From: Deltaproteobacteria bacterium
Lineage (GTDB): Bacteria; UBA10199; DSSB01
Reading direction: 5' to 3'
DNA: 5,971 bases
NCBI GenBank assembly: GCA_020440745.1
Contig: JAGRNM010000093.1
Span: forward strand, 1-5,971
Below, piece by piece: positions 5,701 through 5,971 of this stretch. The translations under genes and the position numbers were made by a program. Positions within the stretch are counted from its first letter, which is position 1. Each line of letters begins with the position of its first letter. The notes under the pieces are model-generated. The model made no database searches and was not told the origin of the DNA. It saw nothing but the letters and a program-made list of their open reading frames with translations.

Positions 5701-5971
5701 ATGAATTTAGTCCGTCCCAAAATCTATCATTATTTAAGTTACCGAGAATTTTTAAAAGACCTAGTGGCTTATGAAAAAAATAGAACGAACTCTAAATTTA
5801 GCTATCGCAATTTTTCGCGTTTAGCGGGCTTAAAATCTATCAGCTATTTAAAGTTGGTCTTGGACGGCGAGCGTAATTTAAGCGCGGATACTATGCATGG
5901 CTTTGCTAAGGCCTTTAAAATAAAAGGGGAGGAAAGGGAGTTTTTTGAACTTTTAGTTAACTTTGATCAGG
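5701..5971 (+). CDS. TIGR02147 family regulator-like protein (3' end beyond window)
   Basis: The open frame codes for the first 90 residues of a protein whose end lies outside the window. It matches the N-terminal signature of the TIGR02147 family: IYHYLSYREFLKDL at residues 8-21, FSYRNFSRLAGL with SYLKLVLDGERNLS at about 33-61, then a helix with FAKAFKIKGEEREFFELLVNF at 68-88. The middle part is an XRE-like helix-turn-helix, so DNA binding is likely. Full-length members are usually around 270-300 residues with a C-terminal DUF4423-type region, not visible here. The family is strongly expanded in Fibrobacter and Bdellovibrio; its regulatory targets are mostly unknown. ATG 5701 follows a weak GGA Shine-Dalgarno; TTG at 5698 is an adjacent but poorer choice. 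The 18-nt gap to the lipoprotein gene suggests cotranscription. Confidence 0.9.
   Translation, partial: MNLVRPKIYHYLSYREFLKDLVAYEKNRTNSKFSYRNFSRLAGLKSISYLKLVLDGERNLSADTMHGFAKAFKIKGEEREFFELLVNFDQ

Overview
The window is a compact, AT-rich stretch of bacterial chromosome with eight protein-coding genes, all on the + strand. The last gene runs off the right edge. I see no tRNA, rRNA, CRISPR array, insertion sequence or integrase. The likely source is a member of the Bdellovibrionota/Oligoflexia group (a Bdellovibrio-like bacterium). The main reasons are a TIGR02147-family regulator (many paralogues in Bdellovibrio and Fibrobacter), several Gram-negative-style lipoproteins and exported proteins, and a plant/proteobacterial-type (class 2) glutamate-cysteine ligase. 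This assignment is an inference; no gene here fixes the taxon.

Layout. 1-119: AT-rich leader with a perfect TATAAT box. 120-779: HAD phosphatase of the phosphoglycolate phosphatase type (gph). 772-1464: exported protein of unknown function, overlapping gph by 8 nt and so probably translated with it. 1465-1682: intergenic region with a sigma-54-like -24/-12 element. 1683-2126: short XRE-type helix-turn-helix protein starting at TTG. 2105-2797: RadC family protein, overlapping the regulator gene by 22 nt. 2798-2865: short gap. 2866-4248: class 2 glutamate-cysteine ligase. 4249-4429: intergenic region with an imperfect palindrome and two GTATAC boxes one helical turn apart. 4430-5431: lipoprotein of unknown function. 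5443-5682: small cysteine-rich lipoprotein whose C-terminal half resembles an antistasin-type repeat. 5701-end: TIGR02147-family regulator, N-terminal 90 residues only.

How the genes fit together. The first four genes form two overlapping pairs (gph + exported protein; HTH + radC). Housekeeping functions are damage-metabolite phosphatase, RadC and the first step of glutathione synthesis. The last three genes are packed with gaps of 11 and 18 nt and look like one transcription unit: two surface or periplasmic lipoproteins followed by a regulator-like TIGR02147 protein. This is the most accessory-looking part of the window and the best place to look for undescribed biology.
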